A stretch of 64,000 nucleotides of DNA from Turneriella parva DSM 21527 (GCF_000266885.1 NC_018020.1:1178001-1242000), one strand, 5' to 3'; shown: positions 16,253-25,139, counted from the first letter of the stretch. The notes: generated by a model not told the origin, from the sequence alone. Numbers and translations: made by a program.

Positions 16253-16879
16253 ATGAAAAAATCAATGACAGTCGCAGCTTTGGCTGCGGCAGCAATGCTG
16301 TTTACGGCTTGCGAAAAACCACCTGTTGCGCAAGCAGCGCCTGCGACGCCGGTGTTCACTCCTGCGAAACCAGACGGTAAAGAATTCAAGATCGATGTTG
16401 CAGCGAGCAAAATCGAGTGGATCGGTACAAAAGTCACCGGCAAACACAACGGTACGATCAACCTGAAATCAGGTTCAGTGTTCGTAAAAGATGGCGCGGT
16501 CGTAGCCGGCAAATTTACCGCTGACATGGCGTCACTCGACGACAAAGACCTTTCAGGTGAATACCATGACAAACTTAACAAGCACCTCAAGAGCGACGAG
16601 TTCTTTGACGTAGAAAAGTTTCCAGAAGGTGTTTTTGAAATCAGCTCAGTGGAAAAATCAGCGAATGGCTCTACTGTTAAAGGCAACCTGACGCTGAAAG
16701 GTGTCACTCACGGCGTGACCTTCGACGCAGATATCGTCACTGAAAAGAACGCGCCCAAAGCGGCTAAGGCAACTTTCAACATCGATCGCAAAAAATGGGG
16801 TATCGTTTATCCCGGTAAGCCAGACGACCTGATCTCTGACACGATCAACCTGACTCTCGATCTGAAGATTAAGAAATAA
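16253..16879 (+). CDS. YceI-family lipoprotein
   Basis: The protein has 208 residues. A lipoprotein signal peptide ends in LFTAC, with the lipidated cysteine near residue 20, followed by a Pro/Ala-rich linker. The YceI domain, a lipocalin-like barrel that binds isoprenoid-type ligands in characterised members, fills residues 45-208. It shows the SKIEWIGTKVTGKHNG opening, KHLKSDEFFDVEKFP and the late GNLTLKGVTHGVTF strand. The ATG is preceded by AAGAGGCTAACT. It lies alone, with a hairpin and T-run after its stop. Confidence 0.92.
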   Translation: MKKSMTVAALAAAAMLFTACEKPPVAQAAPATPVFTPAKPDGKEFKIDVAASKIEWIGTKVTGKHNGTINLKSGSVFVKDGAVVAGKFTADMASLDDKDLSGEYHDKLNKHLKSDEFFDVEKFPEGVFEISSVEKSANGSTVKGNLTLKGVTHGVTFDADIVTEKNAPKAAKATFNIDRKKWGIVYPGKPDDLISDTINLTLDLKIKK

Positions 16880-16922
16880 GGGTTCGGCCGCCGGCGACAG
16901 CCGGCGAGCCTGCCGATTCTAC

Positions 16923-16957
16923 TCTGCGCGCCTGTCTGCGCGCAGATTCTTATCTTT
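16923..16957 (+). terminator. Hairpin terminator after yceI
   Basis: TCTGCGCGC at 16923-16931 pairs with GCGCGCAGA at 16938-16946, and a TTCTTATCTTTTT stretch follows to about 16957. It separates yceI from the convergent cyclase gene that ends at 16950. Confidence 0.65.
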
Positions 16958-18023
16958 TTACCAGTTCGTCGAGAGAATAAATTTCAATCTCTTGCAGTTT
17001 ACCGCGAACACCTGAATGTGCGACCTTGCGGCATTTAATGAGATTTCCCAGGCGGTGGCGCGTGTTGCCATCAATCAGAATATCGACACCCGCTTCTTTG
17101 GTCATTGATTCTAAACGGCTCGCGAGATTAACCGGGTCACCCAGAACTGTATATTCCATACGGCGCACTGAACCGATATTGCCCGCAAATACTTTGCCGG
17201 TGGCGATTCCCATGCCGACCCGAATCGGCTCTTTTATGTAATCGGGGCGCACGTCGTTAAAGGTCGCCAGATGATTACGAATCTGCAGCGCACATTTCGC
17301 CGCGTTCAGCACGTCGTGTTCGCTCGGTACCGGGCAGCCGAAAGTCGACATGATACCGTCACCGAGCAGTTTGTTCACCGAACCATGGTTGCCATAGACG
17401 AGATCCATGATGTCGGTAAAGAACTCGCTCAAGAACTCGGCGAAAATCTGTGGCTCGAGGTTTTCGGCAATCGTGGTCGAACGGCGCACGTCAAAGAACA
17501 TGATCGTTGCTTCTTGGTGTTTGCCGCTGAGGCTGTTGGCGTGTTCGTCTTGTAGAATGCCTTCGACGATGTCTTCAGAGAAATACTTAGTGAGCAACTT
17601 GCGGTCATTCTTGAGCCGCTGTTTCATCCACTCGAGTTCGAGTTTGGCGCGCTTTAGCTCAACCAGATTACCCAGGCGGTGTGCAAGTTCAGTATTGCCT
17701 GTATCGGTGCGCACTACATCGTCGTACTGTGCCGCATCGACATCGGCGTCGCCGCCGCTCAGCAGCACAAGCGTCGAACCGAACTGGCGGCTTGCCTGCT
17801 TCACCTGTTCGAGCTTTTCGCCTGCGCCGGCAAACTCAGCAGAGACAAAAATCATGTCGGGCTTACCAGACAGAACGGCTGCCACCGCATTTTCTATGCC
17901 ATCGACAGTAACCAGCTCGAAATCACCAGCGGGAAGATTCGGCTGAATGATAGACGATTCTTTTTTGCTGCTCTCAACCAGCAGAATTTTCGACTTAACA
18001 GGCGTGTGTGCAGATTCATTCAT
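16950..18023 (-). CDS. Class III adenylate/guanylate cyclase with N-terminal pseudo-receiver
   Basis: The protein has 357 residues. Residues 10-120 have the pattern of a response-regulator receiver, but the acidic pocket reads LVESS and the phosphoacceptor position reads FVSAEF, with Ser61 where aspartate is expected. A coiled linker follows (about 120-160). The cyclase domain, 170-350, has both metal aspartates (MFFDVRRST at Asp178, LLGDGIM at Asp222) and the YTVLGDPVNLASRLE segment. It should make cAMP or cGMP. The gene starts 2 bases after the stop of the CheA-like kinase gene and ends the operon that begins at 21266. Confidence 0.9.
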   Translation of the reverse strand: MNESAHTPVKSKILLVESSKKESSIIQPNLPAGDFELVTVDGIENAVAAVLSGKPDMIFVSAEFAGAGEKLEQVKQASRQFGSTLVLLSGGDADVDAAQYDDVVRTDTGNTELAHRLGNLVELKRAKLELEWMKQRLKNDRKLLTKYFSEDIVEGILQDEHANSLSGKHQEATIMFFDVRRSTTIAENLEPQIFAEFLSEFFTDIMDLVYGNHGSVNKLLGDGIMSTFGCPVPSEHDVLNAAKCALQIRNHLATFNDVRPDYIKEPIRVGMGIATGKVFAGNIGSVRRMEYTVLGDPVNLASRLESMTKEAGVDILIDGNTRHRLGNLIKCRKVAHSGVRGKLQEIEIYSLDELVKR

Positions 18024-18025
18024 GT

Positions 18026-20608
18026 TTATTTTCCCGATGCTGGCAATAAAATCTTGAATTCACAGAATTTGCCTGCTTCAAAACTGAGTTCAATTTTGCC
18101 GCCGATCGAATCGACTTTTTCTTTGATGATATCCATACCGATGCCCCGGCCGGCGTTCATCGTCGTGCTGTCGGCGGTGCTGATTCCCGGTATAAAGATA
18201 ACACCGGCGACGGTGCCGGCATCCCACGAGGCGACGTCTGCAGCCGTGTACTTGCCCGACTCAATGGCCTTCTTGCGCAGTTTATCAATCTGCAATCCGC
18301 GACCATCGTCTTTGAAAAAGAGTTCGGTGCCTGTCGCTGATTTGCGCGTGCCGATTTCGATGCGACCAGTTTCGCTCTTGCCCGCAGCTTTTCTGTCTGC
18401 CGGCAGTTCAAGCCCGTGCGTCATCGAATTGCGTGTCAGCTGAATGAGAATATCTTTCAGCAGCTTTCGGTGCTGTGCCGGCACGTGGTCTGGGTCGAAC
18501 TTATCATGTGTAAGTTCGGCCTGCTTGCCGAGCTCGGTACTGAGTTTCTGCACGTTCGATTCCACCGCGCGCACCAGCAGATCGACGTTCTTTTTTTCAC
18601 CCGTGAAAGTTGCCTGAAACTGCGTGATTCGCTGTATAAGCGACTTCACTTCGCGCAGAGTCTCGATCATTTCATTGAGTTTCAGCACGAGCGGCAAGAA
18701 GTCCTGGCCGCCGAGGTCTTCTTTCTGTTGAAGCTCCCCCACTTTTTCTTCGTACTCATGCGCCTTGCCGGCGAAGAACTTGAGGTTCAGAATCGAAGCA
18801 TTGCCCTTGATCGTGTGCATTGCCCGGTAGATGATCGCCAGCTTCTCGGCCAAAGGCTGCTGCGCGCCGCCGGGTTTCAGCGTATCGTTGATCAGCGCGA
18901 TGTCTTCTTCCATGTCTGAAATAAATTCGCTGAGCATGCGCGGTTCGACGTGCAAAATACCAAACAGCATTTCCATTTGGCCGGCGTTTTTCTCTTCTGT
19001 CTCTTTCAGTTTTCTATCGAGCAACACCTGTTTGGTGACGTCGGTGACGGCGGCCATGAGGTGCATGATCTTGCCGTCTGCCATAATGCGCTTGAACTTG
19101 AACTGCAAAAACTTTTGCTGCGCCGGGCCGCTGGTAGAAGTAAAGTTCATCTCTGTTTCACGCAGCGGGTTGATGTTCGCCATCACCGCCTCTTTGATCT
19201 CGGGCTTGAACATGAGCTCGAGGTAATCGGTGGTCTTCTTGATAGACCCCTCAGGCAGCGCCTTTTTCAGAATCGCCAGAATGTCTTTGCCCGCAAGGTC
19301 GCTTGAAGCAAGCATCTCTTCGAGTGCTTTCGAATGCTGGCTGCCGATGCGGTATTCATTGCCTTCTTTCTGAACCAGAAAAAGCCCCTGGCCAACCGTC
19401 TGCATAATGCGGTCGGTTTCACCCTTCGCTTCGGTTAAGGCGCTGTTTGCCTGCGACAACTCAGCCGTACGCTCGCGCACCTTGTCTTCGAGAGTTTCGG
19501 CGTAGTCCTTGAGTTCTTGCTGCGCATCACGGAATGCAATACGCAACGAATCGAACATTTCAGAGAGAAAACCGATTTCGTCTTGCGAAGTGGCATTGAT
19601 CTTGTGCTCAAGATTGCCCTGTTTTACCTGCTCGACGTCTTTCACGAGCAGGTTCACCGACCGAGTGAGGCCGCGAGAGAAAAAGACAGCCATGCCGATC
19701 GCAAAAATCAAACCGCCAATGCCTGTGATGATAATGATGAACTCGATGCGGTAGAGCAGCGCGAGCTGTTTATCTTTAGAAGACGCTATCAGGTAGCCGC
19801 CTTCGGGCACGTTTTCAATCGCCCCGACAATGGCGAGGTACGATTCGCCGCCAATGCTGAGTGAAAAAGTCTGAGAATGTTTGGTTTTGCCTTCACCGCC
19901 GTCTTGCGGCAGGTTCGCCTTGATATCAGCCATGGCTTTTTCGATATCGGGAATCTGCTCTTTCGAGAATGCAGAAGCGACAACCTTGTCTTTGTTAAAG
20001 AAGGTAATCTGGTTGCGGCTGAGTTCGTCTATCTTGTACGCAAACTTGTCGCTGACTACATTGCCCGCGAGCAAGACAGCATCTGAACCCAAGAGAGGCA
20101 GACCGACGAGCTGGTAGAGCTTCTCATTCTCGCTCCACATACCGAGGTAGCGGCCGTTTTCGACAGTCTTCTGCAACAGGTCTTGATAGTCAGCAGGCAC
20201 GGCTTTGCCTGCCAGTTCAGGGTGTACGCTGTCGATGAGTACGCGGCCAGTGAAACTGACGACCATCAGAAAGTCAAAATCCGTGACTTTTTTAAATCCG
20301 GCTGATACTTTGGCTGAAGTAGCCGGTGCGCCCCGCAGATCGCGCTGAAAGGTCGGGCTCTGAATGAAAAACTGCGTACGCGAAAGCACCTGCTCGAGGC
20401 GCGCGTCATTGAGTTCAATGTACGCAGTCGCCGCAGCATCGAGCTGCGTCAGAATATTCTTCTCAACCTGGCGACGAACGCCCTGGTCGATGAAGAGCAG
20501 CGAAACCGACGAAAGAATCAGAACGATCGTGACGATCGCAATGAGAATCTTTCGGCTGAGGCTCGCCTGCGAGAGCCCCTGCAAGAAAGAACTAATATTC
20601 TTTGTCAT
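18026..20608 (-). CDS. Membrane-bound CheA-like histidine kinase with periplasmic sensor, HAMP and Hpt domains
   Basis: The 860-residue protein has transmembrane segments at about 20-42 and 286-310 enclosing a periplasmic Cache-like sensor. HAMP follows (about 311-365), then a coiled coil, a PAS-like region (395-530) and an Hpt domain with the phosphorylatable His598 in AMHTIKGNAS. The ATPase domain is CheA-type: TRNSMTHG at 725-732, DDGRGL at 767-772 and GRGIGMD at 820-826. It ends there and lacks the CheW-like P5 domain. It overlaps the upstream cupredoxin gene by 17 bases, and its receiver partner is not obvious because the cyclase downstream has no phosphoacceptor aspartate. Confidence 0.88.
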   Translation of the reverse strand: MTKNISSFLQGLSQASLSRKILIAIVTIVLILSSVSLLFIDQGVRRQVEKNILTQLDAAATAYIELNDARLEQVLSRTQFFIQSPTFQRDLRGAPATSAKVSAGFKKVTDFDFLMVVSFTGRVLIDSVHPELAGKAVPADYQDLLQKTVENGRYLGMWSENEKLYQLVGLPLLGSDAVLLAGNVVSDKFAYKIDELSRNQITFFNKDKVVASAFSKEQIPDIEKAMADIKANLPQDGGEGKTKHSQTFSLSIGGESYLAIVGAIENVPEGGYLIASSKDKQLALLYRIEFIIIITGIGGLIFAIGMAVFFSRGLTRSVNLLVKDVEQVKQGNLEHKINATSQDEIGFLSEMFDSLRIAFRDAQQELKDYAETLEDKVRERTAELSQANSALTEAKGETDRIMQTVGQGLFLVQKEGNEYRIGSQHSKALEEMLASSDLAGKDILAILKKALPEGSIKKTTDYLELMFKPEIKEAVMANINPLRETEMNFTSTSGPAQQKFLQFKFKRIMADGKIMHLMAAVTDVTKQVLLDRKLKETEEKNAGQMEMLFGILHVEPRMLSEFISDMEEDIALINDTLKPGGAQQPLAEKLAIIYRAMHTIKGNASILNLKFFAGKAHEYEEKVGELQQKEDLGGQDFLPLVLKLNEMIETLREVKSLIQRITQFQATFTGEKKNVDLLVRAVESNVQKLSTELGKQAELTHDKFDPDHVPAQHRKLLKDILIQLTRNSMTHGLELPADRKAAGKSETGRIEIGTRKSATGTELFFKDDGRGLQIDKLRKKAIESGKYTAADVASWDAGTVAGVIFIPGISTADSTTMNAGRGIGMDIIKEKVDSIGGKIELSFEAGKFCEFKILLPASGK

Positions 20609-21266
20609 ACGCGCGGCCGTACTTGTTCTTGTGCTTTATGCTAAAGACGCTTTCTTCAACTTCGAAGTTGATGTTAATCGTCTTGCCATCGACGATGGCA
20701 ATGCCGCGCTTTTCTGATGCTCCCGATGGCTGCCACGCGACGAACGTGTACTTGCCGGCGGGAATGTTGCTGATTTTGAACTTACCGTCTTTGCCCGTCT
20801 TGGCAAAGTAGGGGTTTGGCACGACAAGCACGTCGGCCACCATATTGGAGTGAATGTTGCAATAGATGCGAACCGCGCCTGTTTTCTGAAAGCGCACATT
20901 CTTCGATTTGCCCGTGCCATAATAATCGAGGTCGAATTTATATTCAGGGGTCGGAGAAAAAACGTTGTGGTTAAACGGGTCTTCGTTCGGAAACTCAACC
21001 ACACCACCGCTCACAATCGGCAACACGCGCGGCGAAAACTGTTTTCCCTTTTGCACGATTTTCTCTTTGCCATTGGGGTTCGGCTGCTGCAGCTCTTCGA
21101 GAAAGATTACCACGTTTGAAGCGTCGCCCTTCGCCCCCTGCTTGCCGAAAAGGCCCTTGGTTTTGACGATCACAGTGCCTTCGATGCTGCCGCCTGCGTG
21201 CAGCATGCCGCCAGTCAGCAAAAATGAGGATAGCATAAGAATCGGTGTCAGCTTCGTGTTAAACAT
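20592..21266 (-). CDS. Secreted cupredoxin-like (plastocyanin/methylamine-utilisation-type) protein
   Basis: The protein has 224 residues with a signal peptide ending near MLHAGG. A cupredoxin fold covers about 28-150. The likely copper ligands are the histidine in FNHNVFS and the cysteine, histidine and methionine in IYCNIHSNM, spaced as in type 1 copper sites. A C-terminal domain of about 70 residues with FKISNIPAGKYTF is a carboxypeptidase-regulatory-like (Ig) fold. It is the first gene of a three-gene operon with a sensor kinase and a cyclase, so it may present copper or redox state to the kinase. That role is inferred from position only. Confidence 0.85.
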   Translation of the reverse strand: MFNTKLTPILMLSSFLLTGGMLHAGGSIEGTVIVKTKGLFGKQGAKGDASNVVIFLEELQQPNPNGKEKIVQKGKQFSPRVLPIVSGGVVEFPNEDPFNHNVFSPTPEYKFDLDYYGTGKSKNVRFQKTGAVRIYCNIHSNMVADVLVVPNPYFAKTGKDGKFKISNIPAGKYTFVAWQPSGASEKRGIAIVDGKTININFEVEESVFSIKHKNKYGRAYDKEY

Positions 21267-21414
21267 GGGCCCTCCAAGGCGAAACGATTGGACACCTTGG
21301 TTATCTGCATTCGGGGTTACAATCTTTTTTCTGCCAAGTTGAGCCTCTGCGAGCTGATGCGAATCTCGCTGAGGCCCGGGCTTGATTTGTATACAGTTGC
21401 CCGTATATGCGGGT

Positions 21415-22125
21415 CTATTTCGGCTTGGCTTTCTTTTTCGCGACCTTCGCCGTGGGCTTCGCCTTTTTGGTGGGTTTCTTCGCCACTTTCTTGACCGCCT
21501 TTTTGGGCTTAGGCTTCGTCGCCTTCTTCACCGCAGCTTTCTTAGGCACCGCTTTGGCAGCAGGCCTTGTCTGTGGCGGCAGTTCGACGCTCACAACTTC
21601 GAGATGGTATTCCCGTTCGGCAGCATCGTCGATCATCGGGTGCTGGTAGACGAGCGCACCTTCAAGCAAAATTGAGCGTTCTTTATTGAAGCTCGACATC
21701 TGCCTGAATAGCATTTTGATACCGGTGTCGGTAAATTTGTCAGCAAGTTTCGCAAAAGCCTCAGCCGCGTCTTGCGTCTCTTGCAGCGCCAGGCGAAGAG
21801 CTTCAAATTCGCTGCCTTGTGTACTTTGCTTGAGATTGCGGTCGAGCTTGCGAATCAGCCGCTGAATAGCGGTTGCATGAAACTTGTGTACCTGGCCCAG
21901 ATGCTTGAGGTTGGGTAGATCACTGCTACCCGAGTATTTCTTGTAGATACTTTCAATGAGCTTAATATGCTCAACGCTATCTTCGGCAAGGTCGAAAAAG
22001 AAATTCTTCACCGGCCCCGCGGCAAGCTCGTCATGCGTCTTCATGCAGAAATCAAAGAAATCTTTCTCGTGCTGAATTCCCGCAGCAACGGCTTCAAGAA
22101 AACTGGTATTTTTTACAGCAGACAT
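21415..22125 (-). CDS. Ferritin-like four-helix protein with histone-H1-like Lys/Ala-rich tail
   Basis: From the ATG at 22125 the product is 236 residues. Residues 1-165 are helical and resemble rubrerythrin/ferritin-like bundles, with acidic and histidine residues in segments such as HEKDFFDF and EDSVEHIKLIESIYKKY. After VVSVELPP the last 60 residues are nearly all Lys, Ala, Pro and Val, in repeats like KKAAVKKATKPKPKK, as in histone H1-like and HupB tails. Such tails bind DNA or polyanions. A Dps-like DNA-protecting role is one reading; a chromatin role is another. Metal binding is not certain because the full ExxH pairs are not evident. Confidence 0.65.
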   Translation of the reverse strand: MSAVKNTSFLEAVAAGIQHEKDFFDFCMKTHDELAAGPVKNFFFDLAEDSVEHIKLIESIYKKYSGSSDLPNLKHLGQVHKFHATAIQRLIRKLDRNLKQSTQGSEFEALRLALQETQDAAEAFAKLADKFTDTGIKMLFRQMSSFNKERSILLEGALVYQHPMIDDAAEREYHLEVVSVELPPQTRPAAKAVPKKAAVKKATKPKPKKAVKKVAKKPTKKAKPTAKVAKKKAKPK

Positions 22126-22194
22126 AATACCCCCTTCGGTCTGGTAGACGGCCCACCTCAAACATCAGGGTGCGGATTGTCAGCTAATTTTCCG

Positions 22195-22231
22195 AAAACC
22201 CATAAGTCCGCAGAGCGGACTTATGGGTTTT
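22195..22231 (-). terminator. Perfect 17-bp hairpin terminator after the lipoprotein gene
   Basis: Arms 22195-22211 and 22215-22231 are exact complements around AGA. On the minus strand the stem ends in a run of four T. It follows the stop of the lipoprotein gene and precedes the ferritin-like gene. Confidence 0.8.
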
Positions 22232-22238
22232 TGGTTCT

Positions 22239-22916
22239 TTAATAGCAGGCAGTACCCTTGCTGTTTATGGTATAATTTCTGCAAACAGCTGACGACGTTG
22301 TCACACCGTCTGCATCCTGAACATCATTGCACGGCGCAGCAGATGCGCAGTTGGCCCCCGTTCCGCCGGTGGCACCATTCGTCTGCGTGCGCGTTGTATC
22401 GTCGTAAGATGCGGTAATGCTGCGCCCAGTACAAACCCCGCCTGTATTAAAGGCAAAGGTTCCGGTTGTCTGGCGGTTATTTGCATCCCACGCTGTGTAG
22501 CTATACGTTGCAGTGTACGTGCCGCCAACGACTCCAATTGAGGTCAGCTGGTTAGAACCATTGTAGTTGAAGTTGAGTGTCTGCTGAAAAGTGGCATTGG
22601 CGCTGACAATCGCCATTGAGCTTATTCGCCTGCGATTAAACACTGAAACCGGAGTCGCAGCTTCATCGACGAAGGCCTGCAGGCTCGGATAGGTATAGGT
22701 GATCTGCTCCGCGCCGCCATTGGTGCAGGTGAGCGTTGTCGAACCATTAAACGTACAGGTATAGGTAATCGTTGCTGTCGTATCTGTCATGCTCGTCGGG
22801 TATTTGCGGCAGGTTTGGCTGGTTGTAGAGCCACCCGTCTGTGTGCCGCCGTCTCCCGACTGGGCACATGCGCTCAATAATAGGGCTGTTGCCAGCCAAA
22901 GTGTTTTCGTTTTCAT
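22239..22916 (-). CDS. Putative lipoprotein of unknown function
   Basis: Starting at the ATG at 22916 the product is 225 residues with a lipoprotein signal ending in LLLSAC. The mature part is rich in Thr, Ser, Asn and Gly with many predicted strands and several cysteines, including a pair near CRKYP and a cluster near the C-terminus. This is typical of fast-evolving surface lipoproteins. No family is recognised. An alternative start 14 codons upstream is possible but would put charged residues before the signal. It is separated from its neighbour by a strong hairpin. Confidence 0.6.
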   Translation of the reverse strand: MKTKTLWLATALLLSACAQSGDGGTQTGGSTTSQTCRKYPTSMTDTTATITYTCTFNGSTTLTCTNGGAEQITYTYPSLQAFVDEAATPVSVFNRRRISSMAIVSANATFQQTLNFNYNGSNQLTSIGVVGGTYTATYSYTAWDANNRQTTGTFAFNTGGVCTGRSITASYDDTTRTQTNGATGGTGANCASAAPCNDVQDADGVTTSSAVCRNYTINSKGTACY

Positions 22917-23019
22917 ACCGATTCTTAACCTATATCGATTCAAATGTCCATAGGGCATCTTGCCCTATGCCGGGGCGATAAAAGCATTTTCGCACCGCCG
23001 TTGACTCCCGCGCTGGCGT

Positions 23020-24717
23020 ATGATTCAGAGTAACTACTTCGCCGACAATGCAGACCTGCAGCAGCACTTCAGCGAGCTCGTCGATTGGCACGACATCATC
23101 AGCACGTATGAGAATGGCTTTGTCGACGCGGCCGAGTACCAGAAGACTAAAAATCCTCGTTATGAAATGGCGCCTGCATCTGACGACGAGGCGCTGCAGT
23201 ACTATACCGAAATATTGAACTCGTGTGGCGAAATCGCCGGTATGCATGTTTCGCAGGCGGCGCAGGCGATTGATCGCGAGGGGCTTAAATTCGAGGGCGG
23301 CAACGTCGTGCACCCGCAAAAGATGATGGACGTGATTCAAAAATACCGCGATGCCGGATTACCCCCGATCGCGTTTCGGCGTAAGTATGGCGGCCTTGGG
23401 CTGCCGGGCGTTGTCAAGGCAATGGCGTCTGAACTCATGTACCGTGCCGACACCTCGACCACGATTGCGATGGGCTCGATGGGTCTCGCGGGCATTCTCG
23501 AAAAGCATGCCTCTGAAGAAGCGAAAGAAAAATGGATTCCGAAAATGATCGCCGAGAACTACTGCGTCGCGATGGGGCTATCAGAACCCGACTTCGGCTC
23601 TGACCTGCCTTCGGTGCGCACCAAGGCGGTGCAGCGCGACGGCAAGTGGTACCTCACCGGCACCAAACGCTTTCAAACCGTCGCGTGTGGCCTCAACGGC
23701 GGCCCCGCGATTATGCTCGCGCTCGCGCGCACGGGTGAAGGTTCGTCGGGCGCGCGCGGCCTTTCGTTCTTTATCGTTGAACGCAAAGACTACAAGATTA
23801 CCGGCATCGAAAAAAAACTCGGCCTCAAAGCTTCGGCGACGTGTGAGGTAGCACTCGAAGATGCTCCCGGCGAACTCGTCGGCCAAGAAGGTTATGGCCT
23901 CGTGCGCTATGTTATCGGCATGCTGAACGGCGCGCGCATGGGCATCGCCTCGCAGGGCGTGGGCCTCGCGCAGGCGGCTCTCATGGAAGCGAAAAAATAT
24001 GCTGCCGAGCGCATACAGTTCGGCAAGCCGATTGCAGAGATTCCCGCTGTGGCACGGCTCATCAGCCGCATCGAACGCGAGGTTGCCGCGATGCGCTGCC
24101 TCATGATCGAAGGGGCGACGATCGTCGACCGCTACCAGTGCGCCGAGTTTCATAACAAGGTCACCGAAGACTCGAAGTTCTGGGAAAAAATCGCGAACAC
24201 GATCACTCCTATTTCAAAGTATTACAATTCTGAAATGTGCAATGACCTCGTCGACGACGCGCTGCAGGTTTTCGGTGGCTCGGGTTATACCGAAGACTAC
24301 GACCTCGCGCGCCTTTACCGCGATGCGCGCATCACCAATATCTACGATGGCACGACGCAAATTCAGGTGAACGCGGCAATAGGTGGAGTGATCGCCGGCA
24401 TGGCACCGAGCGGCCAGTGGCGGTCATACCTCGACAGCCTCACAAAACTCATTGGCAAAAACGACACAATCGCCGAAATACGCACAAAATTTGAAGACGT
24501 GGTCACAGCCTGGCGCTCATTCGAAGACCGCGATCTTAAAGAGGGAATGTCATTCGAAGTCGTCGAATCAGCCGCGCGGCTGGTGAACAGCCTTTTGCTC
24601 GAAAAAGCCACCCTGCGCGCGAGCAACAAGGCCGAACGCGCGCGCCTTAACGCAGCCTACCACACCGACTCGCTGGCGATTGTGACGGGTAATTTGATTC
24701 GGTTGAAGGCAAGTTGA
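23020..24717 (+). CDS. Acyl-CoA dehydrogenase family protein (long type)
   Basis: The protein has 565 residues, longer than the usual 380-400 because of N- and C-terminal extensions, as in the FadE5/DmdC-like group. The FAD-binding middle strand domain shows MGLSEPDFGSDL and TGTKRFQTV. The C-terminal helical domain has IQFGKPIAE, DALQVFGGSGYTEDY and RITNIYDGTTQIQ. In this last motif aspartate stands where many family members have the catalytic glutamate (YEGT). It probably oxidises an acyl-CoA with electron transfer to ETF. The gene stands alone and is followed directly by a REP-like palindrome. Confidence 0.88.
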   Translation: MIQSNYFADNADLQQHFSELVDWHDIISTYENGFVDAAEYQKTKNPRYEMAPASDDEALQYYTEILNSCGEIAGMHVSQAAQAIDREGLKFEGGNVVHPQKMMDVIQKYRDAGLPPIAFRRKYGGLGLPGVVKAMASELMYRADTSTTIAMGSMGLAGILEKHASEEAKEKWIPKMIAENYCVAMGLSEPDFGSDLPSVRTKAVQRDGKWYLTGTKRFQTVACGLNGGPAIMLALARTGEGSSGARGLSFFIVERKDYKITGIEKKLGLKASATCEVALEDAPGELVGQEGYGLVRYVIGMLNGARMGIASQGVGLAQAALMEAKKYAAERIQFGKPIAEIPAVARLISRIEREVAAMRCLMIEGATIVDRYQCAEFHNKVTEDSKFWEKIANTITPISKYYNSEMCNDLVDDALQVFGGSGYTEDYDLARLYRDARITNIYDGTTQIQVNAAIGGVIAGMAPSGQWRSYLDSLTKLIGKNDTIAEIRTKFEDVVTAWRSFEDRDLKEGMSFEVVESAARLVNSLLLEKATLRASNKAERARLNAAYHTDSLAIVTGNLIRLKAS

Positions 24718-24720
24718 GGC

Positions 24721-24770
24721 CCTCACCCCCAGCCCCTCTCTTTGAAAGAGAGGAGGTTGGGGGGGGTGAG
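24721..24770. repeat. REP-like palindrome, CCTCACCCCC family
   Basis: A long imperfect hairpin starts with CTCACCCCCAGCCCCTCTC and ends with the matching GGTTGGGGGGGGTGAG, closed by a TTTGAAA apex. It lies 3 bases after the acyl-CoA dehydrogenase stop. The same type of sequence recurs at 26107-26167 and 27582-27664. Sequences beginning CCTCACCCC are common interspersed palindromes in many bacteria. Confidence 0.75.
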
Positions 24771-24806
24771 TTAGGAGCTAGCGCCTCGCTAAGGCGAGAC
24801 TTCGCC

Positions 24807-25139
24807 TCACTGAGTGGTAGTTGTGAGGCTACGCAGTAGCTCATCTGCCAGGTTTCGTCTGCCGTCAATTACCATAAGTATTCTGACTTCGTTTTCGCTG
24901 ATACGATAGATAATACGCCAGGGCTTATAGAAAATCTCCCGCACATCGACCACACCGAGCGATAGCAGTTCTGGAACTTTTCGCCCTCGTTCAGGTGCTG
25001 TTTCCAGAGAATCCGCTTGAGCCAGTAAAGCCTCAAAAATTTTCTCTGAGACAGCAGATTCCCTGTCGATTAAATGCTGAATTAAGAGTTCAAAATCTGC
25101 CCGGGCTCCGGCGGCCCAGACTACTTTGAATTTCTTCAT
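24807..25139 (-). CDS. RelE/ParE-family toxin
   Basis: The protein has 110 residues. The family pattern is clear: WAAGARADFELLIQHL at the N-terminus, LETAPERGRKVPEL in the middle, and VREIFYKPWRIIYRISENEVRI with the typical IDGRR near the end. RelE members cut mRNA on the ribosome and ParE members poison gyrase; sequence alone does not decide which. The ATG overlaps the antitoxin stop (ATGA at 25136-25139), giving antitoxin-first coupling. The pair sits in a region full of REP-like repeats. Confidence 0.88.
   Translation of the reverse strand: MKKFKVVWAAGARADFELLIQHLIDRESAVSEKIFEALLAQADSLETAPERGRKVPELLSLGVVDVREIFYKPWRIIYRISENEVRILMVIDGRRNLADELLRSLTTTTQ

Noticed and set aside
18026-20608. Canonical chemotaxis CheA
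   Set aside because: It has transmembrane, HAMP and PAS-like parts and lacks the CheW-like C-terminal domain, so it is called CheA-like only.
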